From assembly GCF_000463075.2 (NCBI RefSeq), contig NZ_AVAQ01000050.1, positions 62,001 through 126,000 of the forward strand: 64,000 nt of DNA, read 5' to 3'. The stretch is from Lactiplantibacillus plantarum EGD-AQ4. Its GTDB lineage: Bacteria > Bacillota > Bacilli > Lactobacillales > Lactobacillaceae. Made by a program: the position numbers and the translations under genes. Under the pieces are notes generated by a model. That model did not search any database, was not told the origin of the DNA, and worked only from the letters and a program-made list of their open reading frames with translations. Positions 18,402-26,992 of the stretch are shown piece by piece (within the stretch, counting starts at the first letter, position 1; each line of letters starts with the position of its first letter).

Positions 18402-19324
18402 CCACTTACTATCCCTACTTTCGGGGGCGGATGTACGACCTATTAGCGTTACGCGCCCTGTGTGAACAAGGCCAACTTGGCCCGCACATCGTCCCCATCA
18501 TTGAGCCGGTCCGTGATTCCAAAGAACTCCAGCAGACTGTGACGACGCTGATTACGAGCGCGCAACCGTTCAGCCTGATTGCAAATCCTCAAGTCAGCGT
18601 GTACGGCCTCAATACAGTCAAATTGCACCCGCTACCCGACTTGCGCGCTTATCCGTTTTATCATCCCGGCGCCATTCTCGCGGCTGATTTTAGTGCGGAC
18701 TATCTCACCACGACGCCGGGCCAAACGAGTCTACTGGTTGCACCTAACTATCCGTTACTTCAAGCTTATCAGCACACGCAGGTCTTACAACAAGTCGGCG
18801 GCATTCTGATTCCAGACGAAGCCCGTTTGCATCAATTAGCGGCAGACCGGGCCATTTTACTCACCGACGCACTGCCTTCTCCTGCCCACGTCGCAGACTA
18901 TCAAGATTTAGCGGATACGTATTTTGCCCCCGCCTACTGGTCGCAATCACCGGTGGGTTATCAAGGGTTCGGCGACTATTCATTGATGGGCCACGTCTAT
19001 TTCGAACACGGGATGCCGTCACGCGCGATTGCGTTACACGTGATTTATGTTACGGTTAAGGGTGACTTGCGCATTCATCACTTTGTTTCGGACAGTAATG
19101 ACAGTATGCGTGGTCAAAAGAAGAAGTTCTTCGAGGCACTGACTAAGCTCACGGCTTGGGTACCGACGCATCTAACCGGCCTCAACCGAACGCCAGCATT
19201 GACGGCATTGTTAGCCTATGCAGGCCAGCACAAATTCCCCGGTTTAGGAGTCGTCAAGAAGCTGACCATTATGCACCACCTTCAGTTGATGAAGCGGTTA
19301 CTCGAACAACAATTAGGAGATTAA
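18398..19324 (+). CDS. sce7725 / T4 beta-protein-like family protein
   Basis: 308 residues. The opening YYPYFRGRMYDLLALRALCEQGQLGPHIVPIIEPVRDS and the following LIANPQVS match what I know of the sce7725 family, related to the phage T4 'beta' protein group. No enzymatic function is established. A conserved middle segment YFAPAYWSQSPVGYQGFGDYSLMG and a basic region (MRGQKKKFFEAL) are visible. Translationally coupled to the genes on both sides, so it works with the two nuclease-like proteins. Confidence 0.65.
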   Translation: MTTYYPYFRGRMYDLLALRALCEQGQLGPHIVPIIEPVRDSKELQQTVTTLITSAQPFSLIANPQVSVYGLNTVKLHPLPDLRAYPFYHPGAILAADFSADYLTTTPGQTSLLVAPNYPLLQAYQHTQVLQQVGGILIPDEARLHQLAADRAILLTDALPSPAHVADYQDLADTYFAPAYWSQSPVGYQGFGDYSLMGHVYFEHGMPSRAIALHVIYVTVKGDLRIHHFVSDSNDSMRGQKKKFFEALTKLTAWVPTHLTGLNRTPALTALLAYAGQHKFPGLGVVKKLTIMHHLQLMKRLLEQQLGD

Positions 19325-19325
19325 T

Positions 19326-19700
19326 ATGGCAAAACAAGAATCTGCTTGGAAACAAATGATCCACTTTTATCGTCATGACTACGAAGAACAGCACGCCCCC
19401 ATGCTTTATGGTGATGTCTGGTTGAAGACCAAGTCCCATCAGCGACTGATCTTAGGGCTCAGTGACCAGGGACGTCAGCCATATACCACCGTTAGTCAGG
19501 TCACTTTGCCAACTATTGGCACTCATCTGAATAGTGGTGATGTGCTCGTCACGTTGGTCACAGACCAAGGACCGCACCCCTTGTCAACGCCCTTTAGTGG
19601 CACGGTTCAGAAGGTCAACGATACCCTTCAAACTAGCCCGCAACAACTCATGACGTTGAAGCAAAATGACAACTGGCTCGTGCAATTAAAAGCCGATTAA
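19326..19700 (+). CDS. GcvH-like lipoyl-domain protein lacking the lipoyl lysine
   Basis: 124 residues. The second half resembles the glycine cleavage H protein / lipoyl fold: QVTLPTIGTHLNSGDVLVTLVTDQ, then LSTPFSGTVQKVND, which corresponds to the family's SPVSGxVxxVN. Aligning on that motif places a glutamine where lipoylated lysine would be, so it is unlikely to carry lipoate in the usual way. It starts 2 bases after the previous stop with AGGAG before it, making it the fourth gene of the operon. Glycine cleavage genes P and T are absent here. Confidence 0.55.
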   Translation: MAKQESAWKQMIHFYRHDYEEQHAPMLYGDVWLKTKSHQRLILGLSDQGRQPYTTVSQVTLPTIGTHLNSGDVLVTLVTDQGPHPLSTPFSGTVQKVNDTLQTSPQQLMTLKQNDNWLVQLKAD

Positions 19701-19935
19701 TTTTGTAGTTACTAAAAGTAAGCCGGTTCAGAGATAGGCAAACGCTTACATTGCCACTAAACCAACTCGTAAATTGACCAAACTAATTTGCAGATTGGAT
19801 ACTTATCATACAATTCCTAATCAGATGGGCGTTTGATGATTGACAGTAGATTTTGTTATGTCAACCAACAGACGCCCGCTTTATTTGTCGATAGTCTTAA
19901 TTAAACCTTCATAAAACCATTGCGCGCCGCGTTAT
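19701..19935. other. Intergenic region after the four-gene operon
   Basis: No gene seen. Contains the hairpin at 19827-19877. Confidence 0.5.
19827..19877 (+). terminator. Possible terminator of the four-gene operon
   Basis: GGGCGT pairs with ACGCCC and TTGACA with TGTCAA inside it; the loop is about 14 bases. Followed by GCTTTATTT, a weak T-tract. Confidence 0.45.
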
Positions 19936-20029
19936 ATTACAAAAGATTACAAAACCCGCCTTTTATTACAATAATCGGCCCAATTCGTAAAACTCCTGCT
20001 ATTTTCCTGTTACAATCGCCAGCTATACT
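19936..20029 (+). promoter_or_regulatory. Triple ATTACA-box promoter of the first LysM gene
   Basis: ATTACA occurs at 19936, 19946 and 19965 (offsets 10 and 19), and a -10 box TATACT at 20024, 54 bases after the third box. The same boxes and spacings precede the second LysM gene at 22318-22411, with different sequence between. Likely site of an activator responding to cell-wall state; WalR-type boxes (TGTAA on the other strand) are a candidate, though WalR repeats are normally 11 bases apart. Confidence 0.6.
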
Positions 20030-20107
20030 AGGAACCATTGAAGCGCTTGGAAAGAATCTCGGGGCCAAGCCAAATTCGGACTAAAAAATAGGAGTGTACA
20101 TTACAAT

Positions 20108-20767
20108 ATGAAGATTAAGAATGCTTTATTATCAACTGCTGCCGCTACTGCTAGTCTCTTTGCCATTGGTGCTACCGCCCAAGCTGCTACGGTTACCGTC
20201 AAAGCCGGGGACACCGTTTCTCAAATCGCCCTTGACCACAACACCACGGTTGACGCCATCCAACAAGCTAACCACTTGAAGAACGTTAACTTGATCTTGG
20301 TCGGCCAACAACTTGAAGTCAACGGTGATGACAGTACAACTACGACAACCACCACGACGACAACGCAGACGTCACAACCAGCTGCAACGACGCAATCATC
20401 CAGCCAGACGACTAACCAAGCTAGCCAATCTCAAACTAGCCAAAGTAGTCAAACGCAATCGAGCCAAACCCAAACTAGCACACCAGCTGCTAAGACGACG
20501 ACGCAACAAAGCACTAGCTCAACGTCAAATTACAGCAACAACAGTTCTGAAAGTGCTGCTAAAGCTTGGATCGCCAACAAAGAATCTGGTGGCTCATACT
20601 CAGCTCGTAACGGCCAATACATCGGTAAGTATCAATTAAGTGCCTCATACTTAAACGGTGACTACTCCGCTGCCAACCAAGAACGGGTTGCTAACAATTA
20701 CGTTGCTTCTCGCTACGGCTCATGGGCTAACGCCAAGAGTCACTGGTTAGCTAACAACTGGTACTAA
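20108..20767 (+). CDS. Secreted LysM protein with C-terminal transglycosylase-like domain
   Basis: 219 residues. Signal peptide (about 1-27, ending AQAA), then one LysM domain (about 28-72: [43 protein letters not shown]). A Thr/Gln/Ser-rich linker spans about 74-150. The C-terminal domain (AAKAWIANKESGGSYSARNGQYIGKYQLS...) resembles the lysozyme-like domain of lactobacillar cell-wall transglycosylases, with Glu in the NKESGG motif as the likely catalytic residue. It is expected to bind and cut peptidoglycan outside the cell. Paralogue at 22513. Confidence 0.85.
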   Translation: MKIKNALLSTAAATASLFAIGATAQAATVTVKAGDTVSQIALDHNTTVDAIQQANHLKNVNLILVGQQLEVNGDDSTTTTTTTTTTQTSQPAATTQSSSQTTNQASQSQTSQSSQTQSSQTQTSTPAAKTTTQQSTSSTSNYSNNSSESAAKAWIANKESGGSYSARNGQYIGKYQLSASYLNGDYSAANQERVANNYVASRYGSWANAKSHWLANNWY

Positions 20768-20799
20768 ACTGCCCTTGAATTAACTTATCAACTAACGTC

Positions 20800-20836
20800 A
20801 ACCGTCCTCATCTTTTGTAGATGAGGACGGTTTTTT
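20800..20836 (+). terminator. Terminator of the first LysM gene
   Basis: AACCGTCCTCATC, loop TTTTGTA, GATGAGGACGGTT, then T-tract: a perfect 13-bp stem. Confidence 0.95.
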
Positions 20837-20858
20837 GTCATACTGCAAATTATGGATA

Positions 20859-21902
20859 GCTTGATTGGTGTGATTCTTGGCCCTAAAATCAAAACCGCCA
20901 GCTTAGGACCGCTGGAAACAGTGCGAATTACCGTAAACTTTCTGTGGTAGGCGCGTCCTACACCGGCTTCCAGGCATTTCTGACAACGCTGGAACGTGGA
21001 AGACCAGTATTTAAGCCGACAACCCACGTCTTAAATACTGGTCTTCCACGTTAGCTGCAGTATGGATGAAACGTGTTCGGGTCAGACTGGGACTTCCGGT
21101 TAGCTACGCCAGAACGCCAAGCGGAAGTTCACCGCTTAATGCTCTAGCTAGGCTAATCCTCAGTCCCACCCCGTCTGAACCTCACACTCTGAAAAACACT
21201 GAGCATTGTCAGAAATGCCTTCCAGCCTGGATAGCATTCGAAAGGCAGACATGTGCGGACTCAACTTTTTAATGGACTAGTCGGTATTTCTTAGCTCACG
21301 GTCATTTTGAGGTTCAACTGTTAGACTGGTTTCTGACAACATCTAAGTTTTCTTATGTTTTGAGGCTACGGACCCGTGATCATTACCGCATATTGTCAGA
21401 GCATTTTCTAGCTGATTAAGATTGAAGAATCCTGAACCCTAAGCACATGACAATTCTAGTGTCTAACTTTGAAGACTAGTTGCCGTTGAAACTGACAATA
21501 ATCTTCAGAGCGCCTTGCCAGTATCTAAATGCCATAAAGCACCATTAATACAGATTCAGGGTTTATCCGAAGATCCAGCCTTCCAATATTTAGTGGCCAA
21601 TTTTGCCCAGATAGGTGGCCGTTCATCCGCCATTGGAGCGGCTTCCCGACTGGCCGGACCGCCGGACAATGCTCAGTAGCCAAATTATTCTTAGTCGGAA
21701 GTGTTCTTCTTCCGGCTTAGAATAAGACTCGTATTTGAAATTACGCAGTGGGGTTCTGCGTGAGTTCAAATCGATGTCGGCTTACGTTCCAGCAATTGTC
21801 AGCCGGCCCCGTAAGTCGGGCTATGGCACATACCGGCTGACGAACAGGAATCCAAACCGGCGTGATTTAATCATGGCTCATAACAAATGAACAAGTACAA
21901 TG
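20859..21902 (+). repeat. Intergenic composite palindromic repeat, copy B
   Basis: About 1040 bases between the two LysM genes. First module about 20895-21265, divergent core about 21266-21560, second module about 21565-21902. The first module contains a perfect 23-bp inverted repeat (20993-21015 with 21030-21052, 14-base loop). It is nested with an outer inverted repeat (about 20963-20990 with 21200-21230) and a further hairpin pair in an insertion at about 21075-21180, including AAGCGG/CCGCTT. The second module shows the TTTGAA...CAG / CTGCGT...TTCAAA stem seen in copy A. No gene inside. Confidence 0.8.
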
Positions 21903-22317
21903 CATATAATATAGAAGTTTTAACTCGAAAAACACAAACAATTATTGTCTCTATCCCACTAATACTAAGCTACCAGCCAATTCAAAAAACGACACAATCA
22001 GCGTCAATAATTTATTTTCGCCGGATCTTCCAATCGTTACCTTAAATCAGGCCGACATTTCTACCCTGTTTTTCGTCAGATTCACCCATCATTTTTTAAA
22101 ATCCAGGTGTCCACTGGACTAAAATTCAGCCCAAATTAGCCTGAATTTTCGACACCAACTCGCAAATTTTCATAAATCAAGGGGAATTTACCCATTTTTT
22201 GCGACTAATTTGACTTATTTTCAGGATTGATTCACACGTTTAATCATTGGTATTCTTGATATTCCAAGTCGTCAACTCAAGTTGGTAGCGCTATTTTGCA
22301 TGAAATCCGGCTCAAAT
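21903..22317. other. Intergenic region before the second LysM gene
   Basis: No gene or clear structure seen between repeat copy B and the promoter boxes. Confidence 0.4.
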
Positions 22318-22411
22318 ATTACAATTCATTACAAAAACGGCCTTATATTACAAGACACCCCTAAAAACGTAATCTTCTGATTATTGCACTGCAACACTCA
22401 CTAGTTATACT
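22318..22411 (+). promoter_or_regulatory. Triple ATTACA-box promoter of the second LysM gene
   Basis: ATTACA at 22318, 22328 and 22347 and TATACT at 22406. Offsets 10, 19 and 54 are identical to those of the first LysM gene, although the sequence between boxes has changed. This argues that spacing is under selection. Confidence 0.6.
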
Positions 22412-22512
22412 AGTCTCTGTTGATTGGTTGAGACATCAACTGCTCGACCAATAAAAAATGAATCTGTAAATAATCGCACGCACGCAAAATTATAGGAGAG
22501 TGTATTAATCTT

Positions 22513-23343
22513 ATGAAAATCAAAAACCTTGTATTATCATCAACAGCTGCTTTAGCCTTATTCGCTATTTCAACGACGGTTGCCAACGCTGATACTTATA
22601 CTGTTAAGGCCGGCGATACTGTTTCAGAAATCGCTTTGGCACACAACACTTCAGTATCAGCCATCGAAAAGGCTAACAAGTTAGCAAACGTTAACTTGAT
22701 CTTCGTTGGTGATAAGCTGGAAGTCAACGGTTCAACGACCACAACGACTTCTGCTGCTACAAGTGCCGCACCACAATCAGCAACTAGCCAAGCTTCTAGT
22801 TCTGCAGCCTCAACTGCAACTAGTGCTAGTGCAACCAGCGCTTCTTCACAATCAGTTGCTAGCCAAGCTTCAAGCTCAGCTGCTACTTCTGCTGCAAGCT
22901 CATCAGCTACTAGCTCTGCTGCTACTAGTTCAACTGCTAGTTCAGCCGCTACTTCAAGTGTTGCTACTAGTGCTGCTTCATCAGCAAGCTCAACTAGTTC
23001 TGCTGCAAGCCAAGCTTCAAGTGCCGCTTCAACGACTAGCCAAGCTGCTTCATCAAGCGCCAGCTCAACTTCAACTAGCACTTCAACGACTTCAAGCTAC
23101 ACTGGTAGCAACTTGAAGAGCTACGTCTTGAGCCAAATGCAATCACGGACTGGTGTTTCTGCATCAACTTGGAACACGATCATTACGCGTGAATCAAACT
23201 GGAACACTACTGTTAAGAACAGTACTTCTGGTGCCTATGGTTTATTCCAAAACATGCACATCAGCAGTGGTTCTGTTGAAGAACAAGTCGATGCCGCCGT
23301 TTCCTTATACAACGCACAAGGCATGTCTGCTTGGGCTTTATAA
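22513..23343 (+). CDS. Secreted LysM protein with long Ser/Ala/Thr linker and lysozyme-like C-terminal domain
   Basis: 276 residues. Signal peptide (about 1-26, ending VANA), one LysM domain (about 27-71: [45 protein letters not shown]), then about 125 residues almost entirely Ser, Ala and Thr. The C-terminal domain (about 200-276) contains [28 protein letters not shown], a lytic-transglycosylase-like pattern with Glu in RESNW as the likely catalytic residue. Such linkers are O-glycosylated in other L. plantarum hydrolases; that is inference here. Shares signal, LysM and promoter with the 20108 gene. Confidence 0.87.
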   Translation: MKIKNLVLSSTAALALFAISTTVANADTYTVKAGDTVSEIALAHNTSVSAIEKANKLANVNLIFVGDKLEVNGSTTTTTSAATSAAPQSATSQASSSAASTATSASATSASSQSVASQASSSAATSAASSSATSSAATSSTASSAATSSVATSAASSASSTSSAASQASSAASTTSQAASSSASSTSTSTSTTSSYTGSNLKSYVLSQMQSRTGVSASTWNTIITRESNWNTTVKNSTSGAYGLFQNMHISSGSVEEQVDAAVSLYNAQGMSAWAL

Positions 23344-23363
23344 GATAACTAAATCAAGCCATC

Positions 23364-23398
23364 AAAACGTGTCACGAATTATCGTGGCACGTTTTTTT
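23364..23398 (+). terminator. Terminator of the second LysM gene
   Basis: ACGTGTCACGA, loop ATTA, TCGTGGCACGT, then T7; one wobble pair. Confidence 0.85.
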
Positions 23399-23455
23399 AT
23401 GCCCAAATTTCGTCAAAAGGCGTATGCTTAATACCATAAAGGTGGTGTTGAAGAC

Positions 23456-24187
23456 ATGCGACAACTCAAAAGCGTCCTAATATTATGGGGCAGTATGCTT
23501 GCAAGTATGGGCCTCGTCAGTTTATTTCTGCGAGTCCCGCTCTTCAACCAATTGTCGGCGACCCTCATCACTGGTCTACAAGAAGTCCTGCTGTTGGGCA
23601 TTGTCCTCCTGTTCAATGCCGCTTGGTTTCAGCAACCACTGCACTATCGTAACGTGCCCATCAGCTGGCCCCAATTCAAACCCGTGCTACCAACGCTACT
23701 GGTGACTGCATTCATTGCTAGTCTGGCCTTATTATCCACGCGTCAGTGGTCGACCACCTTCACTGCACTCAGCATAGCCGTTCTAATCAGTTTGTTTGAA
23801 GAAACCAGCTTTCGCGGCCTACTCTTTCAACTGTGCCGATCAACCTGGGGTGTGCTTCCAGGCGCACTACTCAGCAGCGGATGCTTTAGTCTGACCCACC
23901 TGCTTAATCTCAGTCATCAGACCTTAACTGCAACGCTACTACAACTCGCCTTTACGTTTGTCCTTGGCTTATTGCTGTGCTTTATCACGGTCCAAACCAA
24001 GTCGTTATTCTGGGCGATTATCATCCATACGGCCAATGATTTTTTCAGTACGATGGCACCTACCATTCAGCTACCGGGCATCACCACTACCGCTCAATTT
24101 CAAATTTTCGAAATCATCATTATTATCATCTTGATTGCCCCGCTATGTGTTACGATTCGTGGCCAGGTTGATCATTCTCATCACTAA
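23456..24187 (+). CDS. CPBP family intramembrane metalloprotease
   Basis: 243 residues with about seven hydrophobic segments. The CPBP (Abi) motifs are present: EExxxR as E115-E116-...-R120 in FEETSFRGLLF, a histidine in SLTHLLN at about 148, and FWAIIIHTANDF at about 196-207. Such proteases act within the membrane; in lactobacilli they are often linked to bacteriocin immunity or prenyl-protein processing, but no bacteriocin gene is nearby. A GGTGG site precedes the ATG. Monocistronic. Confidence 0.85.
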   Translation: MRQLKSVLILWGSMLASMGLVSLFLRVPLFNQLSATLITGLQEVLLLGIVLLFNAAWFQQPLHYRNVPISWPQFKPVLPTLLVTAFIASLALLSTRQWSTTFTALSIAVLISLFEETSFRGLLFQLCRSTWGVLPGALLSSGCFSLTHLLNLSHQTLTATLLQLAFTFVLGLLLCFITVQTKSLFWAIIIHTANDFFSTMAPTIQLPGITTTAQFQIFEIIIIIILIAPLCVTIRGQVDHSHH

Positions 24188-24195
24188 TTCTACCA

Positions 24196-24245
24196 AAAAA
24201 GCCGACGTACCAAGTGATTTTCAATCACCTGATACGTCGGCTTTC
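24196..24245. terminator. Bidirectional terminator between the CPBP and ABC genes
   Basis: AAAGCCGACGTA pairs with TACGTCGGCTTT, with GTGATT/AATCAC inside. Serves both converging genes. Confidence 0.85.
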
Positions 24246-24258
24246 TAATCATCTCAAC

Positions 24259-24918
24259 CTAAGTCTCTGAGACAAATTGATGTTTTTCTAAGCGATACGA
24301 GTGGTCGCACGCATCCGCCACGTCCGGTTCATGCGTCACAATAATCACGCATTTCTTCTGTTCGTGAGCGATTTTTTGGAATTGGTCGATGACATATTTC
24401 GTGTTCTCTTCATCCAAATTACCAGTCGGTTCATCCGCGACCACTAACTTGGCATCACACACCATCGTCCGTGCAATGGCGACCCGTTGCTGCTGTCCAC
24501 CGGATAACCGTTGAACGTTCTTCTTCATCTGGTCGTCACTAATGCCCAAGCGCCGCAACATCTTCATCGCGTAATCCTTGTCGCCACGATGCTCCGAATT
24601 GGTAATCGCCATTGCCGTCATCAGGTTGTTCAATGGTGACATGTACGTCAACAGGTTGTAGGACTGAAAGACGATGGCCACCTTAGAACGCCGATAGTTG
24701 GTCAAACCGATTTTATTGATGGGCTCGCCGTTGAGTTCAATCTGACCAGCGCGTGGTTTATCCAAACCAGCAAGCAGTGAGAGAAAAGTTGTCTTCCCAG
24801 AACCACTTTGGCCAACGATGGCATACGACGTGCCGGACTTAAATTCGAGATTCACGTGTTCAAATAGACTATTTTCTTGGCGGTCATACCAGTAACCAAG
24901 ATCATTTACTTTTAACAT
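24259..24918 (-). CDS. ABC transporter ATP-binding protein (MacB/LolD type)
   Basis: 219 residues. Walker A GQSGSGKT is at about 36-43, the signature LSGGQQQR at about 138-145, Walker B LVVADEP at about 159-165 and the H-loop in VTHEPD at about 195. The size and motifs match ATPases that pair with FtsX-type permeases (LolD/MacB/BceA group). The partner permease ends 11 bases upstream. Substrate not predictable; this type often moves lipoproteins, peptides or antimicrobial compounds. Confidence 0.9.
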   Translation of the reverse strand: MLKVNDLGYWYDRQENSLFEHVNLEFKSGTSYAIVGQSGSGKTTFLSLLAGLDKPRAGQIELNGEPINKIGLTNYRRSKVAIVFQSYNLLTYMSPLNNLMTAMAITNSEHRGDKDYAMKMLRRLGISDDQMKKNVQRLSGGQQQRVAIARTMVCDAKLVVADEPTGNLDEENTKYVIDQFQKIAHEQKKCVIIVTHEPDVADACDHSYRLEKHQFVSET

Positions 24919-24929
24919 TGCCGCCCCTC

Positions 24930-26414
24930 CTAATCAATTAAAACTTTCTTCGGCTGTAGTCGTAAAATGCCGCCCGAAGCTAACATAATCGACAGGAACA
25001 TGATGGCGAGACCAAACCCACCAAGTTCAACCAGATCCATGATCGTGACGTTGATATCGAGGTCCGTGTCAGCCGCTGAACTAGCTGTGCTATTGGCACC
25101 GCCGCCCATGCGACCGCCACCACTAGGCATGTTACCACTTGGCTTGCCACCACCCGTGTTACCACTTGGTGCACCGCCGCCACCGCCAGGCTGACCTTGA
25201 CTCGTCGAACTAGTTGACGTCGTGGCCGTAGTCGTTTGTTGTGAGACTAGCTGATCGCCGAGTTTGTTACCGACGAACTTGCCACCGAAGCCAGCTAAGA
25301 CGACGGAAACAATCAAGACCATCACCATTTCGATAAAGAATTGGCCGACAATCTTCCAGCGACTCTCACCTAATGACAGCAAGACACCGATTTCGTAGCG
25401 CCGTTCGCGAATCATCAGAATGACGATCAACGCTAAGATAATCGTTCCGGCAATCGCAACCAGCCAAACGATTTTATCTGCAAATGACTTCACGTTATTC
25501 ATCGAACTCTTGACCGTCTGATAACTACTATCATCCGTTGCTAATGAATACTTCGACGTGTTGATAATCTTCTTACCAGCCGTCTTAACGCTGCTGACCT
25601 TCGCCGGGTTAGAAATCGAGAAGGTCACAGAATCTGCGGTATTCTTGTACTTCGAGCCTTTGACCGTGTTGGCAAAGGTGTATGACGTGTAGACCGTGTT
25701 GCTGACATCGGTGCTACCAGGCCCTTGTTGGGTACTTGCACTTGAAGAAGCCTTGTAGATCCCGACGATCTTCATCGTATACGTCTTCTTATCACCAGTC
25801 GTTGCCTTGAGCTTGATCGTATCACCGACGCTCAGGCTGTCTTCCTTAGCCAATTCGCTTTCGATGACCACGTTATTGGTCCCTTCATCACTGGCCGTAA
25901 TGCCACGACCCTTGGTGATTTTGCTTGAGCTACTTTCAAACGTTGAGACACTGCTGGTATTCGTTACCCCAGTAATCGCGATATCGCCACTACTACTGCT
26001 ACTCATACCACCCATGCCTTTCATGCCGCCGCTACTGCCAGACGTTGAAATCGTATCAAAGCCCTTCGCATTGGCAGAAGTTGAAACCGTTGCATTATAA
26101 CTGGCAACGTTGTTGAGTTTTGCGATCTTCTTGGCATCACTCAACTTAACAGGTGAGGTCGTCAGCTTCGGTCTGCTCGACTTACTAGTAGATGTGGAAC
26201 GCCGCATCTTCTTGAATGCAGCCTCCCGGTTAGCAGACAATGTGACGGTCGCACCGACACTCTTCTTGGCATTGCTTGTCGCTGTATCAGCGGCATTCCT
26301 AATCAGTAGTCCCGCTAACACAAACAACATTATTGCAGTGGTCACGAGTACTAATAGAATTGAACGGCCCTTTTTCGCCGTTAAGTTAAGCCATGCGCGT
26401 TTAAAAAAATTCAC
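24930..26414 (-). CDS. ABC transporter permease, FtsX/MacB type
   Basis: About 494 residues. One N-terminal membrane segment (about 17-36), a large extracellular domain (about 40-315, MacB-periplasmic-core-like), then three membrane segments (about 320-345, 365-390 and 465-485). Between the second and third of these lies a flexible Gly/Ser/Pro-rich loop at about 405-450 (GGGGGAPSGNTGGGKPSG). GTG 26414 (VNFFKRAW) has GGAGG 8 bases upstream; the frame extends further without a ribosome site. It forms a two-gene operon with the ATPase. Confidence 0.88.
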   Translation of the reverse strand: MNFFKRAWLNLTAKKGRSILLVLVTTAIMLFVLAGLLIRNAADTATSNAKKSVGATVTLSANREAAFKKMRRSTSTSKSSRPKLTTSPVKLSDAKKIAKLNNVASYNATVSTSANAKGFDTISTSGSSGGMKGMGGMSSSSSGDIAITGVTNTSSVSTFESSSSKITKGRGITASDEGTNNVVIESELAKEDSLSVGDTIKLKATTGDKKTYTMKIVGIYKASSSASTQQGPGSTDVSNTVYTSYTFANTVKGSKYKNTADSVTFSISNPAKVSSVKTAGKKIINTSKYSLATDDSSYQTVKSSMNNVKSFADKIVWLVAIAGTIILALIVILMIRERRYEIGVLLSLGESRWKIVGQFFIEMVMVLIVSVVLAGFGGKFVGNKLGDQLVSQQTTTATTSTSSTSQGQPGGGGGAPSGNTGGGKPSGNMPSGGGRMGGGANSTASSAADTDLDINVTIMDLVELGGFGLAIMFLSIMLASGGILRLQPKKVLID

Positions 26415-26992
26415 GCTTAACCCTCCTTCAGATAAAGTATTAGTATGACAATTGCGTTCACAACTTTTAAAGTACACGTGAAATCCGACTAATTTGTGAA
26501 CACGATGAGGTTATTTATAGGCTTGTAACCGAAAATTTTATATTCACCTGTACGGAGGCTCTAAAGGAGTGGGTGCCAGTGATTGACGCGCTCAAAAACG
26601 GGGTCATCGGGGACTCTTTTTCAAGTGCGCATTTTGAATCCATCACGATTCGGCACTGGAAATTCTTGGCGGAGTGGCATGCTAATTTATGACTTTTCAA
26701 TCAAAAAAATTTCAAACCTAAAACTTGAAAGAAACGGCGTTATTTAAGAATGGTCAGTCTCTGAACTTAGGCCTTAATCTTCAGACTTGCTCGTCCGTCA
26801 AAAAAACGCCTCAAGAATGGCTGACCATTCCTAAAGCGTCGTAATTGATATGAGTTGTCTTCTATTTAAATTTGGTAGCCAGCAACCGAATTAGCACGGA
26901 CATTCGGCAAGGTCATTGCGCCGCACCAGCACGCACTAGTCGCTCACACCATAACCCCCATGCCTATTCAATCTGTCGCTAACGACGATTAC
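26415..26992. other. Intergenic region between the ABC operon and the WxL gene
   Basis: No supported gene; a 61-codon minus-strand frame at 26515-26700 lacks a ribosome site. Contains the terminator at 26800-26842. Confidence 0.45.
26800..26842 (-). terminator. Terminator of the WxL gene
   Basis: On the minus strand ACGCTTTAGGAATGG, loop TCAG, CCATTCTTGAGGCGT, then T7; the stem uses several wobble pairs. A copy of the GAATGGTCAG segment at 26740 could pair alternatively. Confidence 0.7.

Noticed and set aside
14239-21902. Insertion sequence or transposase remnants in the repeat copies
   Set aside because: No transposase-like frame on either strand in any of the three copies.
20859-21902. 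Assignment of the repeats to GOLLD, ROOL or another named giant RNA
   Set aside because: No tRNA cluster or prophage context, and I could not match known motifs by eye; a covariance-model search would decide.
22596-23081. 161-codon minus-strand frame opposite the LysM linker, rich in Ala, Val, Leu and Glu
   Set aside because: It mirrors the Ser/Ala codon repeats of the real plus-strand gene, with no ribosome site and no independent conservation signal.
26515-26700. 61-codon minus-strand frame between the ABC and WxL genes
   Set aside because: No ribosome site or family resemblance.
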